From the NCBI GenBank assembly GCA_000716465.1, contig JNWL01000009.1, positions 62,001 to 126,000 on the forward strand: a DNA stretch of 64,000 nt, given 5' to 3'. The notes under the pieces are model-generated. The model saw nothing but the letters and a program-made list of their open reading frames with translations. It searched no databases and was not told the origin of the DNA. Positions 49,776 through 58,760 of this stretch are shown here, piece after piece; the first letter of the stretch is position 1, and every line of letters starts with the position of its first letter. The stretch comes from Streptomyces bikiniensis (GTDB lineage: Bacteria; Actinomycetota; Actinomycetes; Streptomycetales; Streptomycetaceae). Made by a program: the position numbers and the translations under genes.

Positions 49776-50357
49776 ATGCAGCCCCTCATCGACAACGCGC
49801 GCACCTTCGGACAGCGACCCGAGGAGTTCGCCGGCCTCGCCGCGGGCCAGTCCCCCGAGGTCCTGTTCATCACCTGCTCCGACTCCCGGGTCGTACCGGC
49901 CCTCATCACGGGCGCTCGGCCCGGCGAGCTGTTCGAACTGCGCACCGCCGGCAACATCGTTCCCCCCTACGGCTCCACCACCCCCACCGGAGAGGCGGCG
50001 ACCATCGAGTACGCCGTGGAGGTCCTCGGCGTCCAGGACATCGTGGTGTGCGGCCACTCCCACTGCGGTGCGGTCGGTGCCGTGGTGCGCGGTGACGACC
50101 TGAACTCGGTTCCCGCCGTACGGGACTGGCTCGCGCACGCCGCGAAAGAACCCGAGTGCTCCGACCCCACCGACCCGACGGTCGCCGAGGCCGTGCAGAA
50201 CCACGTCCTGACGCAGCTCCTGCGGTTGCGCTCCTACCCCTGCGTCGGACGACGCCTGCAAGCCGGCGAACTCCGCCTGCACGGCTGGTACTACGAGGTC
50301 CACACCGGACTCGTGCGCGAACACCGCGCGGACACCGACACGTTCGAGACGCTCTGA
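49776..50357 (+). CDS. Beta-class carbonic anhydrase
   Basis: The 193-residue protein has the complete beta-CA zinc site: Cys34 and Asp36/Arg38 in ITCSDSRVVP, and His94 with Cys97 in CGHSHCGAVGA. It interconverts CO2 and bicarbonate. The C-terminal end (LHGWYYEVHTGLV) is normal for the family. ATG 49776 lies behind AGGAGG (spacing about 12). The SulP-type transporter gene starts 8 bp after the stop, so both are one operon: a bicarbonate uptake and conversion pair. Confidence 0.95.
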   Translation: MQPLIDNARTFGQRPEEFAGLAAGQSPEVLFITCSDSRVVPALITGARPGELFELRTAGNIVPPYGSTTPTGEAATIEYAVEVLGVQDIVVCGHSHCGAVGAVVRGDDLNSVPAVRDWLAHAAKEPECSDPTDPTVAEAVQNHVLTQLLRLRSYPCVGRRLQAGELRLHGWYYEVHTGLVREHRADTDTFETL

Positions 50358-50365
50358 GGGAACAG

Positions 50366-51835
50366 GTGAACGCCATGCTGTCCAAGTTCCCCCATCTGCG
50401 ACAGGACTTACTCGCCTCCGTCGTCGTCTTCCTCGTCGCGGTGCCCCTCTGCGTGGGGGTGGCGGTCGCCTCCGGCGTGCCGGCCGAGCTGGGACTCGTC
50501 ACCGGCATCGTCGGCGGCATCGTCACCGGCCTCATGCGCGGCAGCAGTCTCCAGGTGTCGGGACCTGCCGCCGGCCTGACCGTGATCGTCTTCGAGGCGG
50601 TCAGCGAGTTCGGGGTGGGCACGCTCGGTGTGATCGTGCTGATCGCCGGCCTGCTCCAGCTCGCCATGGGGTTCTTCCGCATCGGCCGCTGGTTCAGGGC
50701 GATATCCGTCTCCGTCGTCGAGGGCATGCTCTGTGGCATCGGCCTGGTGATCATCGCCGGGCAGATCTACGCCGCGGCGGGTCTGAAGGCTCCGGAGACC
50801 GGCCTCGGGAAGATCACGGGTCTGCCCCGCGCGTTCGCCGACGCGTTCGGGAGCGCCGAGGCCCTGGCCTCCCTCGCGATCGGCGCGGGCACCATCGCCG
50901 TCATCGTGCTGTGGAGGAGACTGCCCGAGCGGATGCAGGCCGTGCCCGGGGCCCTCGCCGCGGTGGTGCTGGCGACGGCCGTCACCCTCGGTCTCGGGCT
51001 GCCGGTCGCCACCGTCGAGGTGGAGGGCCTGCTCGGTGTCGTCCAGCCGCCCGGCGCCGAGGCCTTCGGCGAACTGGCCGGTCCCGCCATCTGGGGCACG
51101 ATCATCGCGTTCGCGCTGATCGCCTCGGCGGAGAGCCTGTTCAGTGCGGCGGCCGTGGACCGGCTGCACGACGGCCCGCGCACCGAGTACGACAAGGAGA
51201 TGGTCGCCCAGGGCACGGGCAACACGATCTGCGGCCTGCTCGGCGCCCTGCCCATGACCGCGGTCATCGTACGCAGCTCGGCCAACGTCAACGCCGGTGC
51301 GAAGACCAGGGCGTCGCGGGTCCTGCACGGTGTGTGGCTGCTGCTGTTCGCCGCCGCGTTCCCGTTCGTCCTGGCGCTGATCCCCCTGCCCGCGCTCGCC
51401 GGCATCCTCGTCCACGCGGGCTGGAAACTGATCCCGTTCCGCCAGGTCGCCGTGCTGTGGCGGGAGCACAGGGGCGAGGCGGCGATCCTGGTGGTCACGG
51501 CCGCCGCCATCGTCGTGGTCAACATGTTCGAGGGCGTCCTGATCGGTCTGGCCCTGGCAGTCGTCAAGACCGCCTGGGAGGCCTCGCACGTCAAACTGGA
51601 AGTCGTCGACAAGGGCGCGGGCCCGGTCGAGGCGCACCTGACGGGCAACGCCACGTTCCTCCGCCTGCCGAAGATCCTCGACACGCTGGAGTCCCTCCCG
51701 CAGGACCGCCCGGTCGAGCTCGACCTGTCGGGACTGCACCACCTCGACCACGCCTGCCGTACGGCACTGGAGAGCTGGGCCGAACGGCACAGTGCGACCG
51801 GCACCGAACCGGTGAAGCTCACCACCGCGGCCTGA
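50366..51835 (+). CDS. SulP family anion (bicarbonate) transporter with STAS-like end
   Basis: The 489-residue protein has about 11-12 membrane helices (the SulP/BicA fold: VAVPLCVGVAVASGVPAELGLVTGIVGGIV, the QVSGPAAGLTVIV helix, and the signature SAESLFSAAAVDRLHDGPRTEYDKEM). A shortened STAS-like domain (about 405-489: FLRLPKILDTLESLPQDRPVELDLSGLHHLD) follows. The carbonic anhydrase gene is directly upstream, as in bicarbonate-transporting SulP systems, so HCO3- is the likely substrate. GTG 50366 is close to GAGGGA; ATG 50375 is an alternative. No regulator is adjacent. Confidence 0.92.
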   Translation: MNAMLSKFPHLRQDLLASVVVFLVAVPLCVGVAVASGVPAELGLVTGIVGGIVTGLMRGSSLQVSGPAAGLTVIVFEAVSEFGVGTLGVIVLIAGLLQLAMGFFRIGRWFRAISVSVVEGMLCGIGLVIIAGQIYAAAGLKAPETGLGKITGLPRAFADAFGSAEALASLAIGAGTIAVIVLWRRLPERMQAVPGALAAVVLATAVTLGLGLPVATVEVEGLLGVVQPPGAEAFGELAGPAIWGTIIAFALIASAESLFSAAAVDRLHDGPRTEYDKEMVAQGTGNTICGLLGALPMTAVIVRSSANVNAGAKTRASRVLHGVWLLLFAAAFPFVLALIPLPALAGILVHAGWKLIPFRQVAVLWREHRGEAAILVVTAAAIVVVNMFEGVLIGLALAVVKTAWEASHVKLEVVDKGAGPVEAHLTGNATFLRLPKILDTLESLPQDRPVELDLSGLHHLDHACRTALESWAERHSATGTEPVKLTTAA

Positions 51836-51949
51836 GCCGGCGGACGGCGGGCCCCGCCCCCGGTCGTCAGAGGTCGCCGGGCTCAGACAGCCCCGCGACC
51901 GGCGGTCCGGAGCCCCGGGGCCCGCCGCCCGCCGTCTGCGCACTCCCGT

Positions 51950-52249
51950 TCAGCGGGCGGTTTCCATCGCTCCCAGACCTTTCGCCAGATCCTCCCTGTT
52001 CATCACCGGCGTGTAGGAAACCTTGGCGCCCAACTCCAGGAAGAAGGGTTCCGCGGTCTTCGGCATGTCGGCGGACTCCGCCAGGTCGCAAAATATGTAA
52101 GCCGTCCGGCAGCCGTTCTCGGTGGTGAAGTAGGCGGCCTCCGGCCGGATCACCGACATCGCCTTGCCCAGCGTCCCTTCCAGTGTCCCCTGCCTGATGG
52201 CTTCGTTGGACGTCTGCGTGTCCATCTGAACCTTCAACAACATGCGCAT
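51950..52249 (-). CDS. DUF3303-like small protein
   Basis: The 99-residue protein looks like the alpha+beta dimeric-barrel type: MRMLLKVQMDTQTSNEAIRQG, then MSVIRPEAAYFTTENGCRTAYIFCDLAESADMPKTAEPFFLELGAKVSYTPVM. Families of this shape, including DUF3303, have no proven reaction, although some resemble muconolactone isomerase-type barrels. The base composition is slightly lower in GC than its neighbours. ATG 52249 and 52243 are both possible. It converges on the SulP gene. Confidence 0.78.
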   Translation of the reverse strand: MRMLLKVQMDTQTSNEAIRQGTLEGTLGKAMSVIRPEAAYFTTENGCRTAYIFCDLAESADMPKTAEPFFLELGAKVSYTPVMNREDLAKGLGAMETAR

Positions 52250-52459
52250 GGCAACCGCCTTCCCGGCTCCGGCGCCCCCGGTCCGGGCGTACGGGGCGTG
52301 CCCGAAGCCCTCTTACCAGCGTCTCTCCGCTTCCGCCCTCGGGCCAGCCGACCCCTGAGCGGGACGCCGCCGGGGTCGAGGGGGCGACAGCCGACGTCGG
52401 CGGTGACGCGCCCCGTCACGAGGGATGCGGACGCCGGCAGGGCGACCGACCGGCCCGCT

Positions 52460-53866
52460 TCATCCTCCCGCGCAGGACGAAAGGGGTTCGCCGACGTCGT
52501 CCCGTCGTCTCATGGCACGCAGAAGTCGGCCGGCGATCCAGTCCGGCCCGAGGCCCCGCAGTTCTCCCGTCCACCGCGACATCCCTTCGGGAGGGCGGGA
52601 GAGCAACTCGCGCACGGCCCGGCCCACCTCCCCGGGATCCAGGCGGGAGGGGTCGAGGCACGTGGCCAACCGGGCCCGCTCGGCGTCGTGCGCGATCGAG
52701 AACTGGTCACTGGAGAAGGGGAGGACCAAGGCGGGGGTCCCCGACGCCACGCACTCCGTGAAGGAGTTGTTCCCGCCGTGGTGCACCATGACGTCGACCC
52801 GGCGCAGCAGCCACCGCTGCGGAACGACACGGGCGACGTGCACCCTCGGACCCGACAGACGGGCGAGGGCCGGAGCGCTGTCACCGGCCGCGACCACCAC
52901 CGCCGCGTCCGGAACACCGGAGAGGACGCTTCGCACCAGGAGGTCCAGCACGTCGCTGCGGGCCGACAGGAAGGTCCCCAGAGCGATCAGCACCACCCGG
53001 CGGGCCGCCGACCTCAGGCGGTGGACGACAGCCTCCCACTCCTCGCCCGGATCCGGTTCCGCGGCGGGAACGCAATGGCCCCCGTACAGGAACTCGGCCC
53101 CGGTCGAAGCGTGTTCCGGAAGCCAGGGGAACCGCGGGTAGTTGAACACCACGGCACGACAAGAGGTGAGGGCGAACGCTCGGCCCGGCGGATCGACCGA
53201 GGCGCCGTGCGCTCGTGCGACCTCCGCGAACCGTTCGGTGAAGGCCGTGTCGTTGGCCCTGGCCGCGCGCCGCAGCTCCGCCAGCGCCCCCGCCGCGGGA
53301 CGGACCGCCCGCGGCCAGGCGTAGGGGACCCCGAAGAACGCGTCGGGCCGGTGGGGCACGTAGGTCGGGTGCCCGGGACAGAACGTGGCGAAGGGCAGCC
53401 CCAGGCAGTGCAGCGCCAGCGTCACCGGATAGCTCAGCTGGTCGACCACGTACCAGTCGGGAGCCAGCCGTTCGTGCAGGGCCCTCAGCTCGGCCATCAC
53501 CCTCTCCGGATCCGACAGCAGGTCCTCGCCGCGGTGACGCGCCTGTGCGAGCAGAGCGGCGACCGCTCCCCTCCGGGTCGAGCCGAGGAACTCCTCCAGG
53601 CGCTCCGCCTCCCGCGCACCCTGTCGCGTGCTCCGCGCGACACCGGTGTTCGCGTTCCTCGTCACCGTCAACGGCACGAAGCCGACGCCGGCCCCCTCGG
53701 CCATCGGGGCGAAGGACGGCGCGCTGGCGAAGCGGACCCGGGCACCGGCCCTCTCGAGGGCTCCCGCGAGCACCGACAGGGGCTGGGCGTGCGAGTGGAA
53801 CGGGGGACTGACGACCACCACGCGCGGGGGACGTCCTGCCGCGCGGGTGTGACGTGGCGAGATCAT
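52460..53866 (-). CDS. GT1-type (UDP-glycosyltransferase, MGT-like) glycosyltransferase
   Basis: The 468-residue protein has the GT-B fold of UDP-sugar glycosyltransferases: VVVVSPPFHSHAQPLSVLAGALERAGARV at the N-terminus (about 16-44) and the C-terminal donor-binding end VMVHHGGNNSFTECVASGTPALVLPFSSDQF (about 357-387). Such enzymes glycosylate macrolides, flavonoids or lipids and often confer self-resistance. The sugar donor is unknown. ATG 53866 is preferred; a longer version reads through Arg-rich sequence. It is divergent from a second, different glycosyltransferase gene 188 bp away, so the two may modify the same product. Confidence 0.9.
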   Translation of the reverse strand: MISPRHTRAAGRPPRVVVVSPPFHSHAQPLSVLAGALERAGARVRFASAPSFAPMAEGAGVGFVPLTVTRNANTGVARSTRQGAREAERLEEFLGSTRRGAVAALLAQARHRGEDLLSDPERVMAELRALHERLAPDWYVVDQLSYPVTLALHCLGLPFATFCPGHPTYVPHRPDAFFGVPYAWPRAVRPAAGALAELRRAARANDTAFTERFAEVARAHGASVDPPGRAFALTSCRAVVFNYPRFPWLPEHASTGAEFLYGGHCVPAAEPDPGEEWEAVVHRLRSAARRVVLIALGTFLSARSDVLDLLVRSVLSGVPDAAVVVAAGDSAPALARLSGPRVHVARVVPQRWLLRRVDVMVHHGGNNSFTECVASGTPALVLPFSSDQFSIAHDAERARLATCLDPSRLDPGEVGRAVRELLSRPPEGMSRWTGELRGLGPDWIAGRLLRAMRRRDDVGEPLSSCAGG

Positions 53867-54054
53867 GCCGTGTCTTCGTCTCCGGAGGGCGCGGCGGATG
53901 CGCGGGAAAGGGGGATCGCCGGCCGGTGGCCGCGCCGGGTCCCGGTCCCGTACGGGTCTCCCCGACCCCGGGCCCCGCCGCGACGCGCTGTGCATCCGCG
54001 TGCCACCCCGCCGGCGAAACACCGCAGGCAGAGAGCCTTCGGTGAGGAGCCCCC

Positions 54055-56157
54055 GTGGAACACTTTCCGTCCGTCGCCGCCGCGCGAGACAGCCTCCGCA
54101 CCCCGAGGAAAGGGCGGAGGGAGCGCGATCCGTTCGTCGAGGCCAGGACGGCCTACTGGAACCGTCTGCGCGGCGGAAGGAGGTCGCACGGCCCGCACGA
54201 GCACGATCCGTCGTCGTCCAGCCTGCTGAGAGAACTGCTCGCGGCCGAGTACCACCTCGACCACCGGGCGCGGGCCCGTACCGACGGGGCCACGGCCCGT
54301 GACACGGCCCTGGCGAGGATCAGGCACCGGGTCCGGGCGGGGCAGGTGCCCGATCCCGACGAATGCGTGCGGCTGCCGGCCGGAAGCGATTTCACGCGGG
54401 CCGTGCTGTTCGAAAGCTGGCCGGCCACCGCACGCCGTTACGGGGCCGAGTGGACCACCGCCGCCGTACGCTCCGGGCTGCGCGCGACGGAGGACCCGGA
54501 CGCGGTGGCCTTCCTGCTCGACATGGCAGCCGCCACGGGCCTGCGCCCCCTGCCGCCCGCGGAAGTCCTCCGGTTCGCGGAGGGGGACGACCGGCGGGTC
54601 AGGCATGCCGCCTGGCGCCTCCTCGCGGCGTACGGCCGCGGGCGGCTCCCCGGGGCCGGGGGACACGGCCCCACCGACGCCTATGAGCGCGTACTGCTGG
54701 AGGCCCTGGGGCGGCGACCGCTCACGGGAGCCGGAATCGAAGGGGTCCGCCCCGGCCTGTTCGTCGCCCAGTCCATGCTCATGGGCCGTTTCGACAGCCC
54801 GGGGGAGGGGCTCAGCGGAGGCCTGAGCGTCCTTCTCGGCTCACTCGGCGACGCCCTCGCCGGCACCGACGGCATCGCCGCCGCCATCACGCTGGTCACG
54901 GCCTGCCGTCCGGAACTGGAGGAGGATCCGGTCCTGCTGCACCGCCGGGGCCGGGGACACTGGATCCTCAGGCTCCCCCTGGACAGCGACCGCCCGGTGG
55001 GCCCCGAGGAAATGGGCCGGCACCGGGAAGCACTGGCCTGGTGGGCCGCCGAACTGCTGGGGTCGCTGCGGCACCCGATCGACGTCCTGCACGTCCGTTA
55101 CGCCGATGACGGCTCCCTCGCCCTGGCGGAAGCCGCCCGAAGGGTCGGCGCGGCCCTCGTCTTCACCGCCACGCCCGACCCCCACCGCCAGATGAGCGAG
55201 CGGCACGACACCTCCGGCGCGAACCCCGCCCACGTGCGCCACGACCTGCACCGGGTCTTCCTCGCCGACCGCCTGGTCGAGCGGGCCGACCGGGTCGTGG
55301 GCATCGCCGGACGCACCGGCGGGACGAACGAGCTGCTGAGCCACTTCCCGCAGCTCGCGGAACGGACCGACGGCACGGCGCCCGGCGCGCCACCGGAGGG
55401 CGTCGCCCCCTATCAGCCGCCGCCCGACCGGGAACGGCGCCGCGAGCTGCTCCTCGGCGCGGTCGACGCGGTGGCGAGCTCCTGCGGGGACCCCGCACCC
55501 ATGGTGCTGCTGAACGTCGGCCGCCTTCATCCGGTCAAACAGCAGGACGTCCTGGTCCGTGCCTGGACGGAGTCGGGTTGCCACCGCGACTCGATCCTCG
55601 TGATCGTCGGCGGCAGTCCGCGGACGGGGGACTCCGTGGAGCGCTCGATGCGCGAACGGATCGAGCGGGCCGTCGCCGCCTGCCCCGAGGCCCGTCGACG
55701 GCTGCTCCTGCTGCCGGCCCTCCCCAACGCGGAGGTGCGGCTTCTCGAACGGGCTCTGGCCGACCCGGCACGGCCTTTCCGCGCCCGGTACGTCTGCTCC
55801 AGCGCGAAGGAGGAGTTCGGCCTCGCCGTCCTGGAGGCCATGGAGGCCGGACTGGTCACGGCCGGCCCCGTCAGGGGCGGCGTCCCGCACTACCTCACCG
55901 ACGGGGACAACGGGCTGCTGCTCGACACGTCCACCTCGCGAAGCCTCGGCGACGGACTGAAGCGTCTGCTGCGGATCGGCGACGAGGAGGCCGCCGTGAT
56001 GACCTCTCGCGCACGGCGCCTCGTCCGGACCACGTACTCGTCCGTGGCGATGGCTCGCGTGATGGCCGAACACTACGCGGACGTGACGGACCGGGAGCGC
56101 CGGTCGAGCGACGGCGGACCCGCGATCGGTGCCCCTCGCGTACGCATCCCTTCGTGA
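54055..56157 (+). CDS. GT4-like glycosyltransferase with a long N-terminal extension
   Basis: The 700-residue protein is about twice the usual size. Residues 1-310 are helical and unassigned (PFVEARTAYWNRLRGGRR, ALLEALGRRPLTG-like stretches, ATGLRPLPPAEVLRFAEGDDRRVRHAAWRLLAAYGRG, HEAT-like). Residues about 340-690 form a GT-B fold: VLHVRYADDGSLALAEAARR, NVGRLHPVKQQDVLVRAW, and the acceptor/donor E-x7-E of EEFGLAVLEAMEAG near the end. The central part resembles sucrose-synthase/sucrose-phosphate-synthase N-halves (VLADRLVERADRVVGIAG). GTG 54055 has GAGGAG 5 bp ahead. It diverges from the GT1-type enzyme. Donor and acceptor are unknown. Confidence 0.85.
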   Translation: MEHFPSVAAARDSLRTPRKGRRERDPFVEARTAYWNRLRGGRRSHGPHEHDPSSSSLLRELLAAEYHLDHRARARTDGATARDTALARIRHRVRAGQVPDPDECVRLPAGSDFTRAVLFESWPATARRYGAEWTTAAVRSGLRATEDPDAVAFLLDMAAATGLRPLPPAEVLRFAEGDDRRVRHAAWRLLAAYGRGRLPGAGGHGPTDAYERVLLEALGRRPLTGAGIEGVRPGLFVAQSMLMGRFDSPGEGLSGGLSVLLGSLGDALAGTDGIAAAITLVTACRPELEEDPVLLHRRGRGHWILRLPLDSDRPVGPEEMGRHREALAWWAAELLGSLRHPIDVLHVRYADDGSLALAEAARRVGAALVFTATPDPHRQMSERHDTSGANPAHVRHDLHRVFLADRLVERADRVVGIAGRTGGTNELLSHFPQLAERTDGTAPGAPPEGVAPYQPPPDRERRRELLLGAVDAVASSCGDPAPMVLLNVGRLHPVKQQDVLVRAWTESGCHRDSILVIVGGSPRTGDSVERSMRERIERAVAACPEARRRLLLLPALPNAEVRLLERALADPARPFRARYVCSSAKEEFGLAVLEAMEAGLVTAGPVRGGVPHYLTDGDNGLLLDTSTSRSLGDGLKRLLRIGDEEAAVMTSRARRLVRTTYSSVAMARVMAEHYADVTDRERRSSDGGPAIGAPRVRIPS

Positions 56158-56464
56158 GCGTGAGGAGACCCGCTCGCAAGCGCGCCCGGATCCTCCGGCG
56201 CGACACCCGTACTGCGCGGTAGTACGAGGGAGGGGCGGTGAACCCGGAGAGGTGCCCTCACCGGCCGTGGAGCACGGCGGAGCACCTGATCCGGGTCGTC
56301 GCCCCCGTCCTCGCGCCGGGGGCCGCGAGGCGCGGTCGGACCGGAAGGCCTGCGTCCCCGGACACGCGTGGTGCTCCGAGGACCCCGAAGTCGCCCTCAC
56401 AGGCGTCCATCAAGACGAGGTAAAGATTTCAAGTATCCGGTGAAACCGATCGGTCCACGGCGAC

Positions 56465-56487
56465 GGAACCCATTTCCACAAGGAGTT
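56465..56487 (+). promoter_or_regulatory. Possible ECF-type promoter of the surface/sortase/sigma operon
   Basis: GGAAC (56465-56469), a 15-bp spacer and GTT (56485-56487) resemble the -35/-10 pattern of ECF sigma promoters, 36 bp before the DUF4397 start. The operon encodes its own ECF sigma factor, so autoregulation is plausible. The rest of 56158-56464 shows no gene and no strong hairpin. Confidence 0.3.
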
Positions 56488-56522
56488 CGAAACCTTGTCG
56501 GACTTTGAAGGAGAGGATCACC

Positions 56523-57362
56523 ATGACTGCTCGCACCGCAGGCGCGGCCCTGGCAACCGGTGTCGCCGTCGCACTGTCCGTCACCGCCGGTGCTCCCGCG
56601 TTCGCCCAGTCCCAGTCCCAGGCCGAGGTGGAGCAGGCCACCGTCTCGGTGCTGCACGCCGTGCCGGGCCTGACCGTGGACGTGTTCGCCGGGGACAAGG
56701 AACTGCTGCCCGACTTCAAGCCGGGCACGCTCACCGACCCGCTCAAGCTGGACGCGGGTTCTTACGACATCAAGGTCTTCAAGGACGGGGAGGGCCCCAA
56801 GGGAACTCCGGCGATCCAGAAGACCGTCGAGGTGCCGGCCGGGGCGAACGCGACGCTGGTCGCGCACCTGACGGCCGACGGCAAGCCGACGCTCGACGCC
56901 TTCGTCAACGACACTTCCAAGGTGCCGGCCGGCAAGGCCAGGCTCACCGTCCGGCACGTCGCGGCCGCCCCCGCCGTCGACGTCCGGGCCGGTGGCACCC
57001 CGGTGTTCAAGGGACTGGAGAACCCCAAGGAGGCCGAGGCCGAGGTGGCGGCCGGCACGGTGAACGCCGACGTCGTCCTCGCCGGTACCGACACCGTGGC
57101 GATCGGCCCGGCCAAGCTGGACCTGGCCGAGGGCAGCAACACGATCGTCTACGCGTGGGGCAGCGCCGCGGACAAGAACCTCGCGCTGAAGACCCAGACC
57201 ATCACCGGCATGCACTCCGCACCGGGCGGCGTTCCCGCAGGCGGAACGGGCCAGGCCGCGAGCGGGACCAGCGACGCGGCCTTGGGCGCCCTCGCCGCGG
57301 GTGCGGTCCTCGCCCTCGGCGCCGGTGGTTACCTGCTGCGCCGTCGCGACGACGCCGCCTGA
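56523..57362 (+). CDS. DUF4397 surface protein with C-terminal anchor
   Basis: The 279-residue protein has a signal peptide (1-28, ending FAQSQ) and a DUF4397 beta domain (about 38-150: ATVSVLHAVPGLTVDVFAGDK, LDAGSYDIKVFKDGEG). A second similar repeat follows (about 143-230). It ends with a Gly-rich linker, a membrane helix (LGALAAGAVLALGAGGYLL) and RRRDDAA. The end looks like a sortase or membrane anchor. No classical LPXTG is seen; the GGVPAGGTG part is the best candidate. ATG 56523 follows GGAGAGGA. It is first in an operon with a class F sortase, which fits cell-surface attachment. Confidence 0.9.
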   Translation: MTARTAGAALATGVAVALSVTAGAPAFAQSQSQAEVEQATVSVLHAVPGLTVDVFAGDKELLPDFKPGTLTDPLKLDAGSYDIKVFKDGEGPKGTPAIQKTVEVPAGANATLVAHLTADGKPTLDAFVNDTSKVPAGKARLTVRHVAAAPAVDVRAGGTPVFKGLENPKEAEAEVAAGTVNADVVLAGTDTVAIGPAKLDLAEGSNTIVYAWGSAADKNLALKTQTITGMHSAPGGVPAGGTGQAASGTSDAALGALAAGAVLALGAGGYLLRRRDDAA

Positions 57363-57462
57363 CGGCGAGCACACGACACCCAGACGGATCTCCGGGTGTG
57401 CCCGTCCCGTCCACCGGGCCGGGCACACCCGGAGCATCCTCGTGCCGGAAAGGCCGACCGTG

Positions 57463-58164
57463 ATGAGTCCGCAGCGGACAGGACACCGCACGATCCTCGG
57501 AGTCGCCGCCCTGCTGGTCGGGGCCGTCCTGTGCGGCGTGTTCGCCTTTGTCGCGCTGCGCGGACACCCCACACGAGCCGCCGACTTCGGCACGGTGCCG
57601 ACGACGGAGCCGTCGTCGTCCGACCCCACCCGTGCGGCGCCGGCGCGGGACTCACCGCCGTCGTGGCCGAGCACCGCACCTGCGGACTCCGGCCCCTCCG
57701 GCCCGGCGGACCCCTCGCCGCCGGAGGAACTGTCCGTCCCCCGGCTGGGCCTGCGCGCTCCCGTCGATCCGGTGGGAGTGGACGACGACGGCCTGACGGA
57801 GGTACCGCCGGACCCCGACCGTGTCGGGTGGTACCGCTTCTCGCCGGAGCCCGGCTCTCCCGAGGGGTCCTCCGTCGTCGTCGGCCACGTCGACGCCGAA
57901 GGACGCGGCCTGGGCGTTCTGAACGGCCTGAACGAAGTCCGCCGGGGCGACCGCGTGGTGATCGCGCGCCGGGACGGGAGCGCCGTCGCCTACAGGGTCG
58001 TCGCCCGGCGGACCGTGGGCAAGGAGGACCTGGCCGGATCGGGTGCGTTCCGCCGCGGCGGACCCCCCGTGCTGACGCTGATCACCTGCGCCGGTCCCTA
58101 CCTGCCCGACAACGGCGGATACCAGAACAACCTGGTCGTCACAGCAGTGGAGGCATCCGAATGA
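57463..58164 (+). CDS. Class F sortase
   Basis: The 233-residue protein has one N-terminal membrane helix (about 10-33), a Pro/Ser-rich stalk (about 40-85) and a sortase barrel with catalytic His142 (VVGHVDAEGRG) and Cys209 (LITCAGPYL). The usual Arg is not obvious at the end (GGYQNNLVV), as in some class F members. Class F enzymes are typical of actinobacteria and their substrates are poorly known; the DUF4397 protein next door is a natural candidate. ATG 57463 was chosen. Its stop overlaps the sigma factor start by 4 bp (ATGA). Confidence 0.9.
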   Translation: MSPQRTGHRTILGVAALLVGAVLCGVFAFVALRGHPTRAADFGTVPTTEPSSSDPTRAAPARDSPPSWPSTAPADSGPSGPADPSPPEELSVPRLGLRAPVDPVGVDDDGLTEVPPDPDRVGWYRFSPEPGSPEGSSVVVGHVDAEGRGLGVLNGLNEVRRGDRVVIARRDGSAVAYRVVARRTVGKEDLAGSGAFRRGGPPVLTLITCAGPYLPDNGGYQNNLVVTAVEASE

Positions 58165-58760
58165 CAGCTGTTCGGGAAGGTGCGGCAGCGCCGGCAGCCG
58201 GTGTGGCCGCGGCGACGGAGGAGGAGCTGGGTGAGGGGTTCGCCAGGGGCGACGAGGCATGCCTGAACGAGGCCTACCGCCGCTGGGGCGCGCTCGTCCA
58301 CGGCGTCGCCGCCCGCAGGCTCGCCGATCCGGAAGAGGCGAAGGACGTCACCCAGCAGGTCTTCGTCGGCGCCTGGAACAACCGCGGCTCCTTCGACTCC
58401 CGTCGCGGTTCCCTGAGGACCTGGCTCATGGGCATCACGCACAAGAAGGTCGCCGACGCCTTCGACAGGCGCTCCCGCCATCTGCGCGACGTCGATGCCG
58501 CCACCGCGGCCGCGGACATATCGGTCCGGCCCGCGCCCGCGACCGAGACACTGCTGGACCACATGGTGCTGATACGGGAGATGGAAGGCCTGCCGGACCG
58601 GCAGCAGCTCGTGCTTCAGCTCGCCTTCTACGAAGACTTGTCCCAGACGCAGATCGCCGAACGCACCGGAATGCCGCTCGGAACGGTCAAGAGTCACACC
58701 CGACGCGGCCTGATGCGCCTGAAGAAGCGGTTGGAGGCGGACCGTGAAGCACACCGATGA
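58161..58760 (+). CDS. ECF RNA polymerase sigma factor (SigK-like)
   Basis: The 199-residue protein has region 2 (about 30-105: RRWGALVHGVAARRLADPEEAKDVTQQVFVGAWNNR) and region 4 (about 135-190: LPDRQQLVLQLAFYEDLSQTQIAERTGMPLGTVKSHTRRGLMRLKKRL), with the usual gap in between. ATG 58161 has GGAGG 6-7 bp ahead and overlaps the sortase stop. It should direct transcription when released by its anti-sigma factor, whose gene overlaps the 3' end by 17 bp. The likely target is its own operon. Confidence 0.93.
   Translation: MTAVREGAAAPAAGVAAATEEELGEGFARGDEACLNEAYRRWGALVHGVAARRLADPEEAKDVTQQVFVGAWNNRGSFDSRRGSLRTWLMGITHKKVADAFDRRSRHLRDVDAATAAADISVRPAPATETLLDHMVLIREMEGLPDRQQLVLQLAFYEDLSQTQIAERTGMPLGTVKSHTRRGLMRLKKRLEADREAHR

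Noticed and set aside
51845..51935. GC-rich inverted repeat between the SulP and DUF3303 genes (arms of about 11 bases with about 60 bases between)
   Set aside because: The loop is too long for a convincing terminator and similar chance pairs occur in this base composition.
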